Assembly: GCF_013303125.1 (NCBI RefSeq)
Contig: NZ_JABTTE010000004.1
Coordinates: 62,001-126,000, forward strand
From: Calidifontibacillus erzurumensis
GTDB taxonomy: Bacteria > Bacillota > Bacilli > Bacillales > Bacillaceae_J
Reading direction: 5' to 3'
DNA: 64,000 bases
The notes under the pieces are model-generated. The model searched no databases and was not told the origin of the DNA. It saw only the letters and a program-made list of their open reading frames with translations. The translations under genes and the position numbers were made by a program. Positions 18,782-27,772 of the stretch are shown piece by piece; the first letter of the stretch is position 1, and each line of letters opens with the position of its first letter.

Positions 18782-19825
18782 TTATGAAAATAAATCTTCT
18801 TGTGCGGCTGTGTTTTCAACATCGGAAATATGGCCTGCATCATCTAGTCCATAATGAGCTCGGACTTGCGCTTCAATCTGGTGATAAACATCTCGATTTT
18901 CTTTAAGGAACTGCTTGGCGTTTTCACGGCCTTGCCCTAACCGTTCATCATTAAAGGAATACCATGCACCGCTTTTTTGGATAATATCTAATTCCGAAGC
19001 AATATCAAGGAGCTCTCCTTCTTTAGAAATTCCTTCTCCATACATGATGTCTACATCTGCTGTTTTAAATGGAGGAGCCACTTTATTTTTGACTACTTTA
19101 ATTTTCGTTTTGCTTCCTACCATGTCATTACCTTGTTTAATTGTTTCGGCACGACGCACTTCTAAACGAATAGAAGAGTAAAATTTTAAAGCTCTACCAC
19201 CTGGGGTTGTTTCAGGATTTCCGAACATTACGCCAACCTTTTCGCGGATTTGGTTAATAAAGATTGCAATTGTTTTTGATTTGTTAATAGCACCAGATAA
19301 TTTTCGTAATGCTTGAGACATGAGGCGGGCTTGTAAACCAACATGGGCATCTCCCATTTCACCTTCAATTTCAGCTTTCGGTACTAATGCTGCAACAGAG
19401 TCAATAACAATAATATCTACAGCTCCGCTTCGGACAAGCGCTTCTGCAATTTCAAGGGCCTGCTCGCCTGTATCCGGTTGGGATAACAATAATTCATCAA
19501 TATTAACACCCAGTTTTTCAGCATAAATTGGATCAAGCGCGTGTTCTGCATCGATAAATGCTGCTGTACCGCCTTGTTCTTGGACTTCTGCAATCGCATG
19601 AAGCGCTACTGTTGTTTTACCTGAACTTTCCGGTCCGTACACTTCGATAATTCTACCGCGCGGATAACCGCCTATTCCAAGAGCAATATCAAGTGCTAAA
19701 GACCCACTTGATACAGTCGCCAGTTTTCTTTCCGTTTGCTCACCTAATTTCATTATAGATCCTTTGCCAAATTGCTTTTCAATTTGCCTTAATGCTTGCT
19801 CAAGGGCGAGTTTACGATCATTCAT
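18782..19825 (-). CDS. recA: DNA recombinase RecA
   Basis: RecA forms filaments on single-stranded DNA for homologous recombination and triggers LexA self-cleavage. The 347-residue protein has Walker A GPESSGKT at 64-71, the DNA-binding L2 region [16 protein letters not shown] and an acidic C-terminus. The ATG at 19825 follows AGGAGG. Upstream are a sigma-A promoter and a LexA box. cinA ends just upstream with its own terminator, so recA appears independently transcribed here. Confidence 0.98.
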   Translation of the reverse strand: MNDRKLALEQALRQIEKQFGKGSIMKLGEQTERKLATVSSGSLALDIALGIGGYPRGRIIEVYGPESSGKTTVALHAIAEVQEQGGTAAFIDAEHALDPIYAEKLGVNIDELLLSQPDTGEQALEIAEALVRSGAVDIIVIDSVAALVPKAEIEGEMGDAHVGLQARLMSQALRKLSGAINKSKTIAIFINQIREKVGVMFGNPETTPGGRALKFYSSIRLEVRRAETIKQGNDMVGSKTKIKVVKNKVAPPFKTADVDIMYGEGISKEGELLDIASELDIIQKSGAWYSFNDERLGQGRENAKQFLKENRDVYHQIEAQVRAHYGLDDAGHISDVENTAAQEDLFS

Positions 19826-19858
19826 TAAATGAAATCCTCCTTCTTATAAACTATCACT

Positions 19859-19887
19859 ATCATACCTGTTTTTTTTCATTTTGCCAA
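19859..19887 (-). promoter_or_regulatory. Sigma-A promoter of recA
   Basis: Minus strand: TTGGCA, 17 bases, TATGAT, about 35 bases before the ATG. Confidence 0.8.
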
Positions 19888-19896
19888 CAATTAAAT

Positions 19897-19910
19897 CGAA
19901 CGTCTATTCG
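19897..19910 (-). promoter_or_regulatory. LexA (SOS) box of recA
   Basis: Minus strand CGAATAGACGTTCG fits the Bacillus box CGAAC-N4-GTTCG with one change and closely resembles the B. subtilis recA box. It lies 10 bp upstream of the -35. Confidence 0.82.
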
Positions 19911-19954
19911 TTTGAAATTCCAAAAAAATGTGCTCGAAAATGTTAAACCATCAA

Positions 19955-19998
19955 GAAAAATTAAAAATTCAGAAGAAAAATCTCCTGAATTTTTAATT
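19955..19998 (-). terminator. Terminator of cinA
   Basis: Minus strand: perfect 13-bp stem ATTAAAAATTCAG/CTGAATTTTTAAT with a 12-nt loop, followed by TTTTC, directly after the cinA stop. A/T-rich, but long. Confidence 0.78.
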
Positions 19999-19999
19999 T

Positions 20000-21241
20000 C
20001 TACATAGATTGTAAAATTTTTAACAAATGAAAATAACCATGTTTAATAGATTTTTTACGGATTGTACTACGGCTCCCAGCCAAATTCAATGGAAACACTT
20101 TCGTCTCCTGCCCTTTAAACGCAATACCGACAAAAACTGTTCCAACAGATTTGCCTTCTTGCATATCCGGGCCGGCAACACCGGTAAAACTAATGCCAAT
20201 ATCTGTCTTTAATAATTGGCGTACATTTTCAGCCATATACTTTGCACAAGTATTGCTTACAACACCTTCGATTTCAATTACTTCAAGTGGTACCTTTAAT
20301 ATATCCTTTTTAACTTCTGTATCGTAGCAAACAATACTTCCTTTAAAAATGCTAGACGAACCAGCAAAATTTGTTAATTCATGAGCAAATCCGCCACCGG
20401 TTAAACTTTCCGCACTGGAAATAGACATTTTTTTCTTCTTTAAAAGTTCGAAAACTTCTTTATACAAGGTCGTATTATTATAACCGTAAAAATATTGGCC
20501 AACACGGTCAAGTATTTTTCTCTCCAATTCCTCTAACATCTTTCGTACATCTTCAAGGGATGTCCCCTTTGCCGTCAGCCTTATCGTTGCTTCGCCATCT
20601 TCAATGACTGGAGCAATCGTTGGGTTCGTTTGCGCTTCGATTAAATCAAGAATTTCTGTTTCAAGTTTAGATTCACCGATCCCGAAAAACTTAAGTACTT
20701 TTGATTCAATGTATTCCTTTATTTTCAATTGTTCAAGCAAAAATGGCCGTCCGTAGTTGATAAACATTGGTTTCATCTCTGCAGGCGGTCCAGGAAGAAG
20801 CATGTAAACAATGTTATCTTTCTTAATTGCAATCCCGGGGGCGGTTCCAACATGGTTTGGCAAAATGGTGGAACCTTTCAAAATAAGCGCTTGCTTACGA
20901 TTATTTTCCGGCATCATCCGATTCTGTTTTTTAAAATAATCGCTAATGTCTAGCAAAACATTCTCGTCTTCTACTAAAGGAAGGTCTAAAACTTCAGCAA
21001 CAGTTTCTTTCGTTAAATCATCTTTTGTCGGACCTAGTCCACCCGTAAAAATAATTAAGTTCGATCTTTTTTGAGCTATTTCAATAACTTGCTGCAGACG
21101 AGTTTGATTATCACCCACAACTGAATGGTGATAAACATTTATCCCAAGATTCGCGAGTTCCTTCGAAAGAAATTGGGCATTTGTATTTACAATTTGCCCT
21201 AATAAAAGCTCCGTGCCAACGGCAATGAGTTCCGCATTCAC
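20000..21241 (-). CDS. cinA: CinA, competence/damage-inducible nucleotide pyrophosphatase-amidase
   Basis: CinA proteins process NAD-related nucleotides: an N-terminal MoaB/MogA-like pyrophosphatase domain and a C-terminal nicotinamide-mononucleotide deamidase (PncC) domain. Both are present in this 413-residue protein: GGLGPTKDDLTKET near 75 and LPGPPAEMKPMF in the first half; SAESLTGGGFAHEL and AGPDMQEGKSVGTVF in the second. Starts at GTG 21241 after AGGTGTGA. It precedes recA, as in many Firmicutes where the two are competence genes, but a terminator and a recA promoter separate them here. Confidence 0.93.
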   Translation of the reverse strand: MNAELIAVGTELLLGQIVNTNAQFLSKELANLGINVYHHSVVGDNQTRLQQVIEIAQKRSNLIIFTGGLGPTKDDLTKETVAEVLDLPLVEDENVLLDISDYFKKQNRMMPENNRKQALILKGSTILPNHVGTAPGIAIKKDNIVYMLLPGPPAEMKPMFINYGRPFLLEQLKIKEYIESKVLKFFGIGESKLETEILDLIEAQTNPTIAPVIEDGEATIRLTAKGTSLEDVRKMLEELERKILDRVGQYFYGYNNTTLYKEVFELLKKKKMSISSAESLTGGGFAHELTNFAGSSSIFKGSIVCYDTEVKKDILKVPLEVIEIEGVVSNTCAKYMAENVRQLLKTDIGISFTGVAGPDMQEGKSVGTVFVGIAFKGQETKVFPLNLAGSRSTIRKKSIKHGYFHLLKILQSM

Positions 21242-21256
21242 TGATCATCACACCTA

Positions 21257-21835
21257 TTACTTTGAATTTTTAAAAACATGCATGTTTTTCGCAAAATATT
21301 CCCATCCGGAAATAATTGTTAAGACTACTGCAATCCATAAAGCAATATCTCCTAATGGAATATTATATTTTTCAAATGGCACATTATGAAGCAATAGAGC
21401 TGAGATAGCGATAATTTGAAACACTGTTTTAAGTTTTCCAAGCTTACCAGCAGCCATAACCTGCCCTTCACCAGCTGCGACTAATCTTAAGCCAGTTACA
21501 GCAAATTCCCTGCTAATAATGACAATGACCATCCATGAAGGTGCCAGCTGCAGTTCTACTAATGTTATTAAAGCTGCAGAAACTAGCAATTTATCAGCTA
21601 ATGGATCAAGAAATTTCCCTAGATTCGTCACCAAATTATTCTTTCGAGCCAAATGTCCATCAATCCAATCAGTTGTCGATGCCAGAATAAAAATAATTGC
21701 TCCGATAAAATGGGCAACTGGTATCGAATCATTGATCAGATAAATTTCGCCAAAAGGCATGGGAACTAACATAAAAATTAAAAAAATAGGGATCATGAGG
21801 ATTCGTGAAATCGTAATTTTATTTGGTAAATTCAA
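21257..21835 (-). CDS. pgsA: Phosphatidylglycerophosphate synthase
   Basis: PgsA makes phosphatidylglycerol phosphate from CDP-diacylglycerol (made by CdsA, also in this window) and glycerol 3-phosphate. The 192-residue membrane protein has four or more hydrophobic segments. It carries the full CDP-alcohol phosphotransferase signature DG-x2-AR-x8-G-x3-D-x3-D in DGHLARKNNLVTNLGKFLDP and on. Start is TTG 21835 after AGGAGG. It lies 15 bp before cinA, so the two are co-transcribed. A repeat element separates it from rodZ. Confidence 0.96.
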   Translation of the reverse strand: MNLPNKITISRILMIPIFLIFMLVPMPFGEIYLINDSIPVAHFIGAIIFILASTTDWIDGHLARKNNLVTNLGKFLDPLADKLLVSAALITLVELQLAPSWMVIVIISREFAVTGLRLVAAGEGQVMAAGKLGKLKTVFQIIAISALLLHNVPFEKYNIPLGDIALWIAVVLTIISGWEYFAKNMHVFKNSK

Positions 21836-21863
21836 GCTAAGTGCCTCCTATCTACATTCCATG

Positions 21864-21955
21864 AAAGGGGCTGTCCTAAGCGCTAGGCACAAAAAAACGA
21901 TGATGTACGTTTCAGTATTTCCAAAAGTGCCGAACACTATAAGACAGCCTTTCCG
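21864..21955 (+). repeat. Inverted-repeat element B (MITE-like) between rodZ and pgsA
   Basis: About 90 bp bounded by imperfect 26-bp inverted repeats: left GAAAGGGGCTGTCCTAAG and on, right (reverse complement) GGAAAGGCTGTCTTATAG and on, both ending in GGCAC. The left end resembles element A at 15451. It begins directly after the rodZ stop. As RNA it would fold into a long hairpin with a seven-U run in the loop, so it may affect readthrough into pgsA. No coding capacity. Orientation is arbitrary. Confidence 0.6.
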
Positions 21956-22897
21956 TCATTGTTGGCTCTCTTTTATGAATTTAATTTTGATTTTTTGATG
22001 AACTTTTTCATTAGGTGTAAATGGATAGGCAAAATCTTGACCATTAATTTTAATGGAAACATCGAGGGTTCGCCCGACATTTAACATAATTTCTTGTTCT
22101 GCTGTAAAGTCATATGAAAGCTTTTCTCCGTTTTTTACCTCTCCAGCATAAAATGATTTCCCAAGACCATTTTCAATACCGACATAGCTTCTCCCATTTG
22201 GTGCTGCTGTTATTTCGACGAGAAACTCCTCTGCACCTGTCAATTCATAAACGGTCAATGGTGAACTCCCATTTTTCTGTTCAATTTGGACTAATTGTTG
22301 AATAGGTTCTTCTGGAACTGTTTCATTTTGACTTTGCTCTTCCTCATTGTCCATTGTCTCTTCAGCTTCCTCTTCATCTGTTTCTTCAGGTATATTTTCT
22401 TCACTCGGATTTATAATTGTAATATTTTCATCTTGCTGACTTTCAACAGGCGGTTCTTCCGTTTTTACATTTTCAGCATTCTCACTCCCTTGCTTATCTT
22501 GGAAAAATAACCATAAAAAAACGACAACACATATAACCAAGAGAGCTATTAATAGTTTTGGAAGTATTGAAGCCAATAAATTTGATGTTTGGCTTGAAAC
22601 AGTACTTTTCTTCCGTTGTCTTCTTGATAAACTGTTTAGGACTTCAGTTGGTTCTGTTTCGGTTTTTGGTATTTCCGAAGCATACTCATCAAAAAGTCTT
22701 TCAGGATCAAGTCCTACCGCTTCAGCGTATTGCTTAATAAACGCTCTTGCATAGAACTTTCCTGGTAAAATATCTAAGTTTCCATCTTCGATTGCTTGCA
22801 AATACCTTTTTTGTATTTTTGTCATTGCCTGCAATTCGTCCAAAGTAAGATTTTTTTGTTTTCTCGCTTCCACTAACCGTTTTCCCAGCTCAGTCAA
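21956..22897 (-). CDS. rodZ: Cell-shape protein RodZ (YmfM)
   Basis: RodZ links MreB filaments to the membrane and wall-synthesis machinery. The protein has an N-terminal helix-turn-helix (residues 1-70, including LDELQAMTKIQKRYLQAIEDGN), one transmembrane helix (about 108-132), an acidic glutamate-rich linker (about 135-190) and a C-terminal DUF4115 domain outside the cell. I take a TTG at 22897 (MTELGKRL, 313 residues), the usual family start. An ATG 4 codons upstream (22909) is the alternative; the ribosome site is weak for both. Gap to ymfK is small. Confidence 0.92.
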   Translation of the reverse strand: MTELGKRLVEARKQKNLTLDELQAMTKIQKRYLQAIEDGNLDILPGKFYARAFIKQYAEAVGLDPERLFDEYASEIPKTETEPTEVLNSLSRRQRKKSTVSSQTSNLLASILPKLLIALLVICVVVFLWLFFQDKQGSENAENVKTEEPPVESQQDENITIINPSEENIPEETDEEEAEETMDNEEEQSQNETVPEEPIQQLVQIEQKNGSSPLTVYELTGAEEFLVEITAAPNGRSYVGIENGLGKSFYAGEVKNGEKLSYDFTAEQEIMLNVGRTLDVSIKINGQDFAYPFTPNEKVHQKIKIKFIKESQQ

Positions 22898-22920
22898 TGA
22901 TAACACCATCCGTTTTTATA

Positions 22921-23715
22921 TTAAAAATCAAAATTTGAAAAGCCAAATCCAGATTCTGAAGAAAATTGTTGTTCAACAACATCATATGTAATATCTTCAT
23001 CATAATCATTCCGAAGCTCAATTATATAATCAAAATCATCAAGTGTAAATTCAGTGTGGCGAACAAAAATGTCAGGATGCTCTACAACCTTTACTGCATC
23101 CATTCGCATGATTTCCCTTACTAATTGCCAATGTGATTCAGGGGCTCTTTTCGTTGAAACAACTCCATCAATTATGTATAAATGGTCATTATAGTATTCA
23201 TCCTCCAGCAATTGACTACGGATTGTTTGTTTTAACAATGTCGAGGAAACAAATACCCATCTTTTATTCGCACAAACGCTGGCTGCAACGATCGATTCAG
23301 TTTTGCCAACTCGAGGCATACCTCGGATTCCAATTAATTTATGTTCATTTTTCTTAAAAAGTTCTGCCATGAAGTCAACGAGAAGACCTATTTCAGCGCG
23401 AATAAATCGAAATGTTTTTTTATCGTCTTTTTCACGATGGATATAACGGCCATGTCTTACGGCTAAACGATCTCTTAGTGTTGGCCTGCGCAATTTTGTT
23501 ATTCTAATATTTTCAATTGTCTGAAGGATTGATTCTAGCCTTTCGATTTGCTGCTGTTTTTCACATTTGATCAGCAAACCACGACGCATCGTCTCTACAC
23601 CATTTATTGTAACTATATTAATAGACAACATACCTAATAATGAAGATATATCCCCTAGGAGGCCTGGACGGTTAATGACAATTTCATATTCTAAATACCA
23701 TTCTTCCTTTTCCAT
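22921..23715 (-). CDS. ymfK: YmfK family protein of unknown function (DUF3388)
   Basis: Conserved in Bacilli but uncharacterised. What can be seen in the 264 residues: an N-terminal ACT-like segment (about 5-75, YEIVINRPGLLGDISSLLG), a basic stretch (72-95), and a P-loop-like G-x4-GKT (GMPRVGKTE, 132-140) followed by a hydrophobic strand and DG in LYIIDGVV, which might serve as Walker B. This suggests ligand sensing joined to nucleotide binding; that is inference. Of three consecutive ATGs I use the third (23715), 6 bases after GGGAGG. It lies 23 bp before the rodZ start. Confidence 0.82.
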   Translation of the reverse strand: MEKEEWYLEYEIVINRPGLLGDISSLLGMLSINIVTINGVETMRRGLLIKCEKQQQIERLESILQTIENIRITKLRRPTLRDRLAVRHGRYIHREKDDKKTFRFIRAEIGLLVDFMAELFKKNEHKLIGIRGMPRVGKTESIVAASVCANKRWVFVSSTLLKQTIRSQLLEDEYYNDHLYIIDGVVSTKRAPESHWQLVREIMRMDAVKVVEHPDIFVRHTEFTLDDFDYIIELRNDYDEDITYDVVEQQFSSESGFGFSNFDF

Positions 23716-23742
23716 CATCATCCTCCCAAATGTATTAATATT

Positions 23743-23762
23743 GGTGGAATTTTCCTTCCACC
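23743..23762 (-). repeat. Small hairpin in the ymfK leader
   Basis: Minus strand: GGTGGAA/TTCCACC with a 6-nt loop, about 25 bases before the ymfK ribosome site, with no T run after it. Could influence message stability or translation. No known element matches. Confidence 0.4.
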
Positions 23763-23871
23763 TTTCTAACTATTACTATAATAAATGATTTTATGGTAAT
23801 AGAAAAGAACATTAAACCAATTACCGACAAATTTCTCATTGGACATATTTTTTTAACATAATTGTATGAAA

Positions 23872-23905
23872 AATTAAAGAGAGGTTCAATGGAAGCCTCT
23901 CTTTT
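23872..23905 (-). terminator. Terminator of ymfJ
   Basis: Minus strand: stem AAAGAGAGG/CCTCTCTTT with 11-nt loop followed by AATTTTTC, 9 bases after the ymfJ stop. Confidence 0.82.
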
Positions 23906-23913
23906 TAGCGAAA

Positions 23914-24162
23914 TTAAGATTTTTGAACTAATTTTACCATCATGTTAGCAATTGCATGTTGCTCTTCAGGAGAAGCAACATTCCAGAGCTCTTTCAATAA
24001 TTTTTCTTCAGGATTTTTTGGTTGTACTTCTTTTGCTAAATATTCCCCAACTTCATATGCAAGATTAGAAATCGTTTGTTGGTCAAGCCCTTGTTCTTGC
24101 GCTTGCTCCATTCTGTTTTGTAAAAAGTCTTTCCATTGTTCAAAATTATCCAATACAGACAT
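23914..24162 (-). CDS. ymfJ: YmfJ, small conserved protein (DUF3243)
   Basis: A soluble, mostly helical 82-residue protein conserved next to ymfI and ymfK in Bacilli; function unknown. Start MSVLDNFEQWKDFL at ATG 24162, which follows AAGGAG by 8 bases. Earlier in-frame codons overlap the ribosome site. It lies 59 bp after ymfI and is followed by a terminator, closing the ymfI-ymfJ unit. Confidence 0.85.
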   Translation of the reverse strand: MSVLDNFEQWKDFLQNRMEQAQEQGLDQQTISNLAYEVGEYLAKEVQPKNPEEKLLKELWNVASPEEQHAIANMMVKLVQKS

Positions 24163-24221
24163 GATCATCACTCCTTAGAGATTTATTCAACATTTATCAT
24201 GCCTCATTGATTAGAAATTAT

Positions 24222-24938
24222 TCACGTATACCATGCTCCATTAATATTTAATATTTCTCCATTGATGTAGGACGCCTTCTCAGATATTAAAAAAGAAACT
24301 GCATGGGCAATTTCTTCCGGTTTGCCAAAACGGCCCATTGGAATTTCATCAAGAATTGCTTGTTTGTCTTCTTCAGAAAACATATGAAGCATACTTGTTT
24401 CGATCGGACCAGGGGCCACCCCGTTGACATTAATTCCCGATGGGGCAAGTTCTTTAGCCAGCGCTTTAACGAACGTGTTTTGTCCACCTTTGACCATAGA
24501 ATAAAGGACTTCACATGAAGCGCCCACAATACCCCATACAGAAGAAATAACAATAATTTTTCCGTATTTTTTGCGAATCATCATCGGCAATAACTGTTTT
24601 GTAAGTAAAAAAGGGCTTGTAATATGAAGTTGAACCATTTTGTTTACTTCTTCATCTGAAATATCTGTCACTAAACCGACATGACTTTGACCAGCATTTA
24701 AAATTAATACATCAATATTATGGAAAATATGCTTTGATATTTCCAAATATCCTGTTGGACTAGATAAATCAGCACGAATTAACTGACAACGAACAGTTAA
24801 TTGTTCAGCTAGTCTTTTAACAGGCTCTTCATTTTGATTGTAGTGCAAATAAAGATTATAACCATCATCAGCTAAAGATTGTGCGATTGCTAATCCGATT
24901 CCCCCACTTGCACCGGTAATTAACGCCCATTTTTCCAA
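24222..24938 (-). CDS. ymfI: Short-chain dehydrogenase YmfI (EF-P 5-aminopentanone reductase type)
   Basis: In B. subtilis YmfI reduces the 5-aminopentanone group on elongation factor P to 5-aminopentanol, which helps translation of proline runs. The protein is a classical SDR: nucleotide-binding TGASGGIG near residue 8, LNAGQSHVG, catalytic S near 132 and Y-x3-K (YSMVKGG). I start at TTG 24938 (238 residues), 9 bases after GGAG. A longer frame would cross the terminator at 24952-24987, which argues against it. EF-P itself is not in this window. Confidence 0.88.
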   Translation of the reverse strand: MEKWALITGASGGIGLAIAQSLADDGYNLYLHYNQNEEPVKRLAEQLTVRCQLIRADLSSPTGYLEISKHIFHNIDVLILNAGQSHVGLVTDISDEEVNKMVQLHITSPFLLTKQLLPMMIRKKYGKIIVISSVWGIVGASCEVLYSMVKGGQNTFVKALAKELAPSGINVNGVAPGPIETSMLHMFSEEDKQAILDEIPMGRFGKPEEIAHAVSFLISEKASYINGEILNINGAWYT

Positions 24939-24951
24939 AATCAACCACTCC

Positions 24952-24987
24952 AAATCAAAAGCGCCCAAAGTTTTATTGTTCGGGCGC
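24952..24987 (-). terminator. Terminator between ymfH and ymfI
   Basis: Minus strand: GCGCCC/GGGCGC with a 15-nt loop followed by TTTTGATTT, about 100 bases after ymfH and 14 bases before the ymfI start. Confidence 0.72.
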
Positions 24988-25087
24988 AACTCATTCATTT
25001 CTAACCAACACCGTAAAATAAAATTGTTGGCTAGACTTCGATCATTCTTTTTTCTAGATTTTTAACCAAGAAAATCGAACACAATCA

Positions 25088-26371
25088 TTATTTCGGAACA
25101 ACTTGACAAACGGTAAAACATTTTTCATCAAATAAATCGTCTGCCACCATTCGTATTTGCTCCATGCTGACTCCTTCTAGGACAGATATAATATCAAATA
25201 AATTCATACCATTAAATTGGTACCTTGTAAATTGATTAGCGATAAATTCAGGTGAGTTAAATGCACGTAAAAATGATCCGATTTTTTTCTTTTTTATTCG
25301 AGCTAAATAATCAGTGGAAAGTTTACTTTCGTCAAAGTTCAACATTATATTTTTTAAACGGTCAGCTAGTTCATCTGGCTTCTCCGTATCCCCGCCAATC
25401 ATTGAAAAACCAAAACCATATTCTTCCGAATAATCATAGGAAAAACTATCATCTATTAAACCATCGTTATAAAGCTCCTCATAATATTGCGAACTTTTCC
25501 CGAACAATAAATCCAATAATACATTAATAGTCAGCTCACGTGTTAATAACTCTTTTCCTCTTCTCGTTGGATTTTTCGCTTTAAAACCAACTAAACATTT
25601 CGATGTTTTTACTGACATTTTTAATACTTGTTTGTCTTTTGTAACTTCTATCGGTTCTTCATCAAAAAACCTCTTAATTTCTGGTGCTTCCCTAAATTGT
25701 TTTTTACTTTGATTTGAACGAATTTGTTCCATTGTTTTATTTACATCAATAGGACCAACAACGAAAAGAAGCATATTGCTTGGATGATAAAAAGTTTCAT
25801 AACAAGTATACAAAAGATCTTTTGTAATCTTTGAGATCGATTCAATTGTTCCAGCAATATCAATTTTGACTGGATGATTTTTGTACATATTTTCAATGAG
25901 TCCGTAATAGACACGCCAATCCGGATTATCATCATACATCTTAATTTCTTGGCCAATAATTCCTTTCTCTTTTTCAACAGTTTCGTTAGTGAAATAAGGA
26001 CTTTGTACAAAGTCGATTAATGTTTCCAAGTTTTCTTTAACATTTGCAGTACTTGAAAATAAATAGGCCGTTCTTGTGAAGGAAGTAAACGCGTTTGCCG
26101 ATGCTCCTTGTTCGCTGAACTTCTGGAAGACATCGCCATCTTCTTTTTCAAATAGTTTATGTTCTAAAAAATGGGCAATTCCATCAGGAACATGGATTGC
26201 TTCGCTTTTTCCTAAAGGGATAAAGCGATTATCTATACTTCCGTATTTTGTTGTAAAGGTAGCATAAGTTTTATTGAAACCTTCTTTTGGTAAAAGGTAA
26301 ACACGAAGTCCATTGTTTAATTTTTCATAATACAAAGTTTCTTTAAGTTGTTCAAAAACAATTTTCTCCAT
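25088..26371 (-). CDS. ymfH: M16 family zinc peptidase YmfH (catalytic partner)
   Basis: A 427-residue M16B-type protein with the inverted zinc motif HFLEH at 67-71 (H67, E70, H71) and a later glutamate region (EKGIIGQEIKMY). M16B enzymes work as pairs in which one chain carries the metal and the other helps bind substrate. The partner is YmfF, which begins upstream and ends 2 bp before this ATG (26371, after GGAGGGAG). Related pairs process peptide antibiotics or export signals, but the substrate here is unknown. Confidence 0.9.
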   Translation of the reverse strand: MEKIVFEQLKETLYYEKLNNGLRVYLLPKEGFNKTYATFTTKYGSIDNRFIPLGKSEAIHVPDGIAHFLEHKLFEKEDGDVFQKFSEQGASANAFTSFTRTAYLFSSTANVKENLETLIDFVQSPYFTNETVEKEKGIIGQEIKMYDDNPDWRVYYGLIENMYKNHPVKIDIAGTIESISKITKDLLYTCYETFYHPSNMLLFVVGPIDVNKTMEQIRSNQSKKQFREAPEIKRFFDEEPIEVTKDKQVLKMSVKTSKCLVGFKAKNPTRRGKELLTRELTINVLLDLLFGKSSQYYEELYNDGLIDDSFSYDYSEEYGFGFSMIGGDTEKPDELADRLKNIMLNFDESKLSTDYLARIKKKKIGSFLRAFNSPEFIANQFTRYQFNGMNLFDIISVLEGVSMEQIRMVADDLFDEKCFTVCQVVPK

Positions 26372-26373
26372 CG

Positions 26374-27663
26374 CTACGCTCCCTCCAATCCCTTTAGGAA
26401 GTATATCGTATCAAGCTCAACTTTATTCGCAACAGCTTGAATCTCATCTTTTGTAACTTCATCTATTTTTGTAATCCAATCTTCCAAAGGGCGATGAACT
26501 TCCGAAACGACATTATGGTAAAGGACCTCTATCAACCCACTTGCAGTATCAAGTGTTTCTAATATTTGATTTTTTAACACCGCTTTTGTTTGTATAATTT
26601 CCTTATCGGTAAAATTCCCATTTCTCATATCTTCCAACTGTTTTTTTATTATGTCGACACATTTTTTATAATTTTGAGATTCGATCCCACTCATGATCAT
26701 TAAAAGCCCTTTATGACTTTCAAACCTTGATGCCGCATAATAAGCTAAACTTTCTTTTTCCCTTACGTTAATAAACAATTTCGAATGGGAAAATCCTCCA
26801 AAAATACCATTGTACACTTGTAAAGCAAAATAATCGTCATCTTGGTAAGTTACATTTGTCCTACATCCGATATGTAACTTCCCTTGTTTTACATCCTGTT
26901 CCTCAATAATCTCTTTAACATTAACAATTTTTTTGGGGATATAGCTTACCTTGGTCTTAGCAATTTGAGATGAGCGGCTATCTGGCATGCGAAATACCTT
27001 TTCGACGATTGTTTTTACTTCACTCACTTTTATATCGCCGACAATGTATAAATCGATTTCATCATCTGTTAACACCGATTTGTAATAATCATATAGCGAT
27101 TGGGCATCTATATCGTCAAGATCTTCGATATTGCCATAAGCATTTAATCGATAAGGCTCCCCTTCGCACATTTCTTGAATAAGGCGCATGTTAGCATAAC
27201 GCATTTTATCATCGTAAATGGCTTGGATGCGCTGTTTTAATGCCCTCTTTTCTTTATCAACGATTGCTTTCGAGAAGGCTCCATTTTCGGATAGCGGTTC
27301 AAGTAAAATTTCCGCCATTAATTTCAAACCTTGTTCCAATAGCGGTGTCTGTTCATTTAAATATTTTTCATTAGCAATATCCATGCGTATTGTTATTATT
27401 TGGAATTCACCTTTTTTAGAAACATCGACGTTTAAAGAGGCCCCATATAGATCATCAAGTCTTGTACGTAATTTGAGTGCCGACGGGAAATTTTTCGTCG
27501 CACTTTGCAGAACATAAGGAAGGAGCGCTCTTTTTGTCACTGTCCCATCTTGTAAAGGGGATTTCAGCTTTAGAGCAATCGTATTTGTTTTATATTTGAG
27601 TGTTTCGATCCCATGTAATGTGAAGCCCTTCATGGAGACAGTTTCTTCCTTCACAAGATTCAT
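26374..27663 (-). CDS. ymfF: M16 family protein YmfF (non-catalytic partner)
   Basis: The 429-residue protein has the M16 fold but no HxxEH at the expected place, so it should not bind zinc. It does keep the SHSKLFINVREKESLAYYA region, which is the conserved R/Y-type substrate-binding segment of the C-terminal half. This fits the usual division of labour with YmfH. ATG at 27663 follows AGGAGG. It begins about 60 bp after the weak ymfC terminator. Confidence 0.9.
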   Translation of the reverse strand: MNLVKEETVSMKGFTLHGIETLKYKTNTIALKLKSPLQDGTVTKRALLPYVLQSATKNFPSALKLRTRLDDLYGASLNVDVSKKGEFQIITIRMDIANEKYLNEQTPLLEQGLKLMAEILLEPLSENGAFSKAIVDKEKRALKQRIQAIYDDKMRYANMRLIQEMCEGEPYRLNAYGNIEDLDDIDAQSLYDYYKSVLTDDEIDLYIVGDIKVSEVKTIVEKVFRMPDSRSSQIAKTKVSYIPKKIVNVKEIIEEQDVKQGKLHIGCRTNVTYQDDDYFALQVYNGIFGGFSHSKLFINVREKESLAYYAASRFESHKGLLMIMSGIESQNYKKCVDIIKKQLEDMRNGNFTDKEIIQTKAVLKNQILETLDTASGLIEVLYHNVVSEVHRPLEDWITKIDEVTKDEIQAVANKVELDTIYFLKGLEGA

Positions 27664-27724
27664 TCAATTCCCTCCTAACTCGCATCTTGAAAAAAATCCT
27701 TATTCGTCACTATGTTTTCTCTAA

Positions 27725-27752
27725 AATTATAAAAATAAACGGATAGTTCCGT
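27725..27752 (-). terminator. Weak terminator of ymfC
   Basis: Minus strand: 5-bp stem ACGGA/TCCGT with ACTA loop followed by TTATTTTTATAATTTT, about 20 bases after ymfC. Confidence 0.5.
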
Positions 27753-27772
27753 ATTCGATTTTTTTCATTTCT

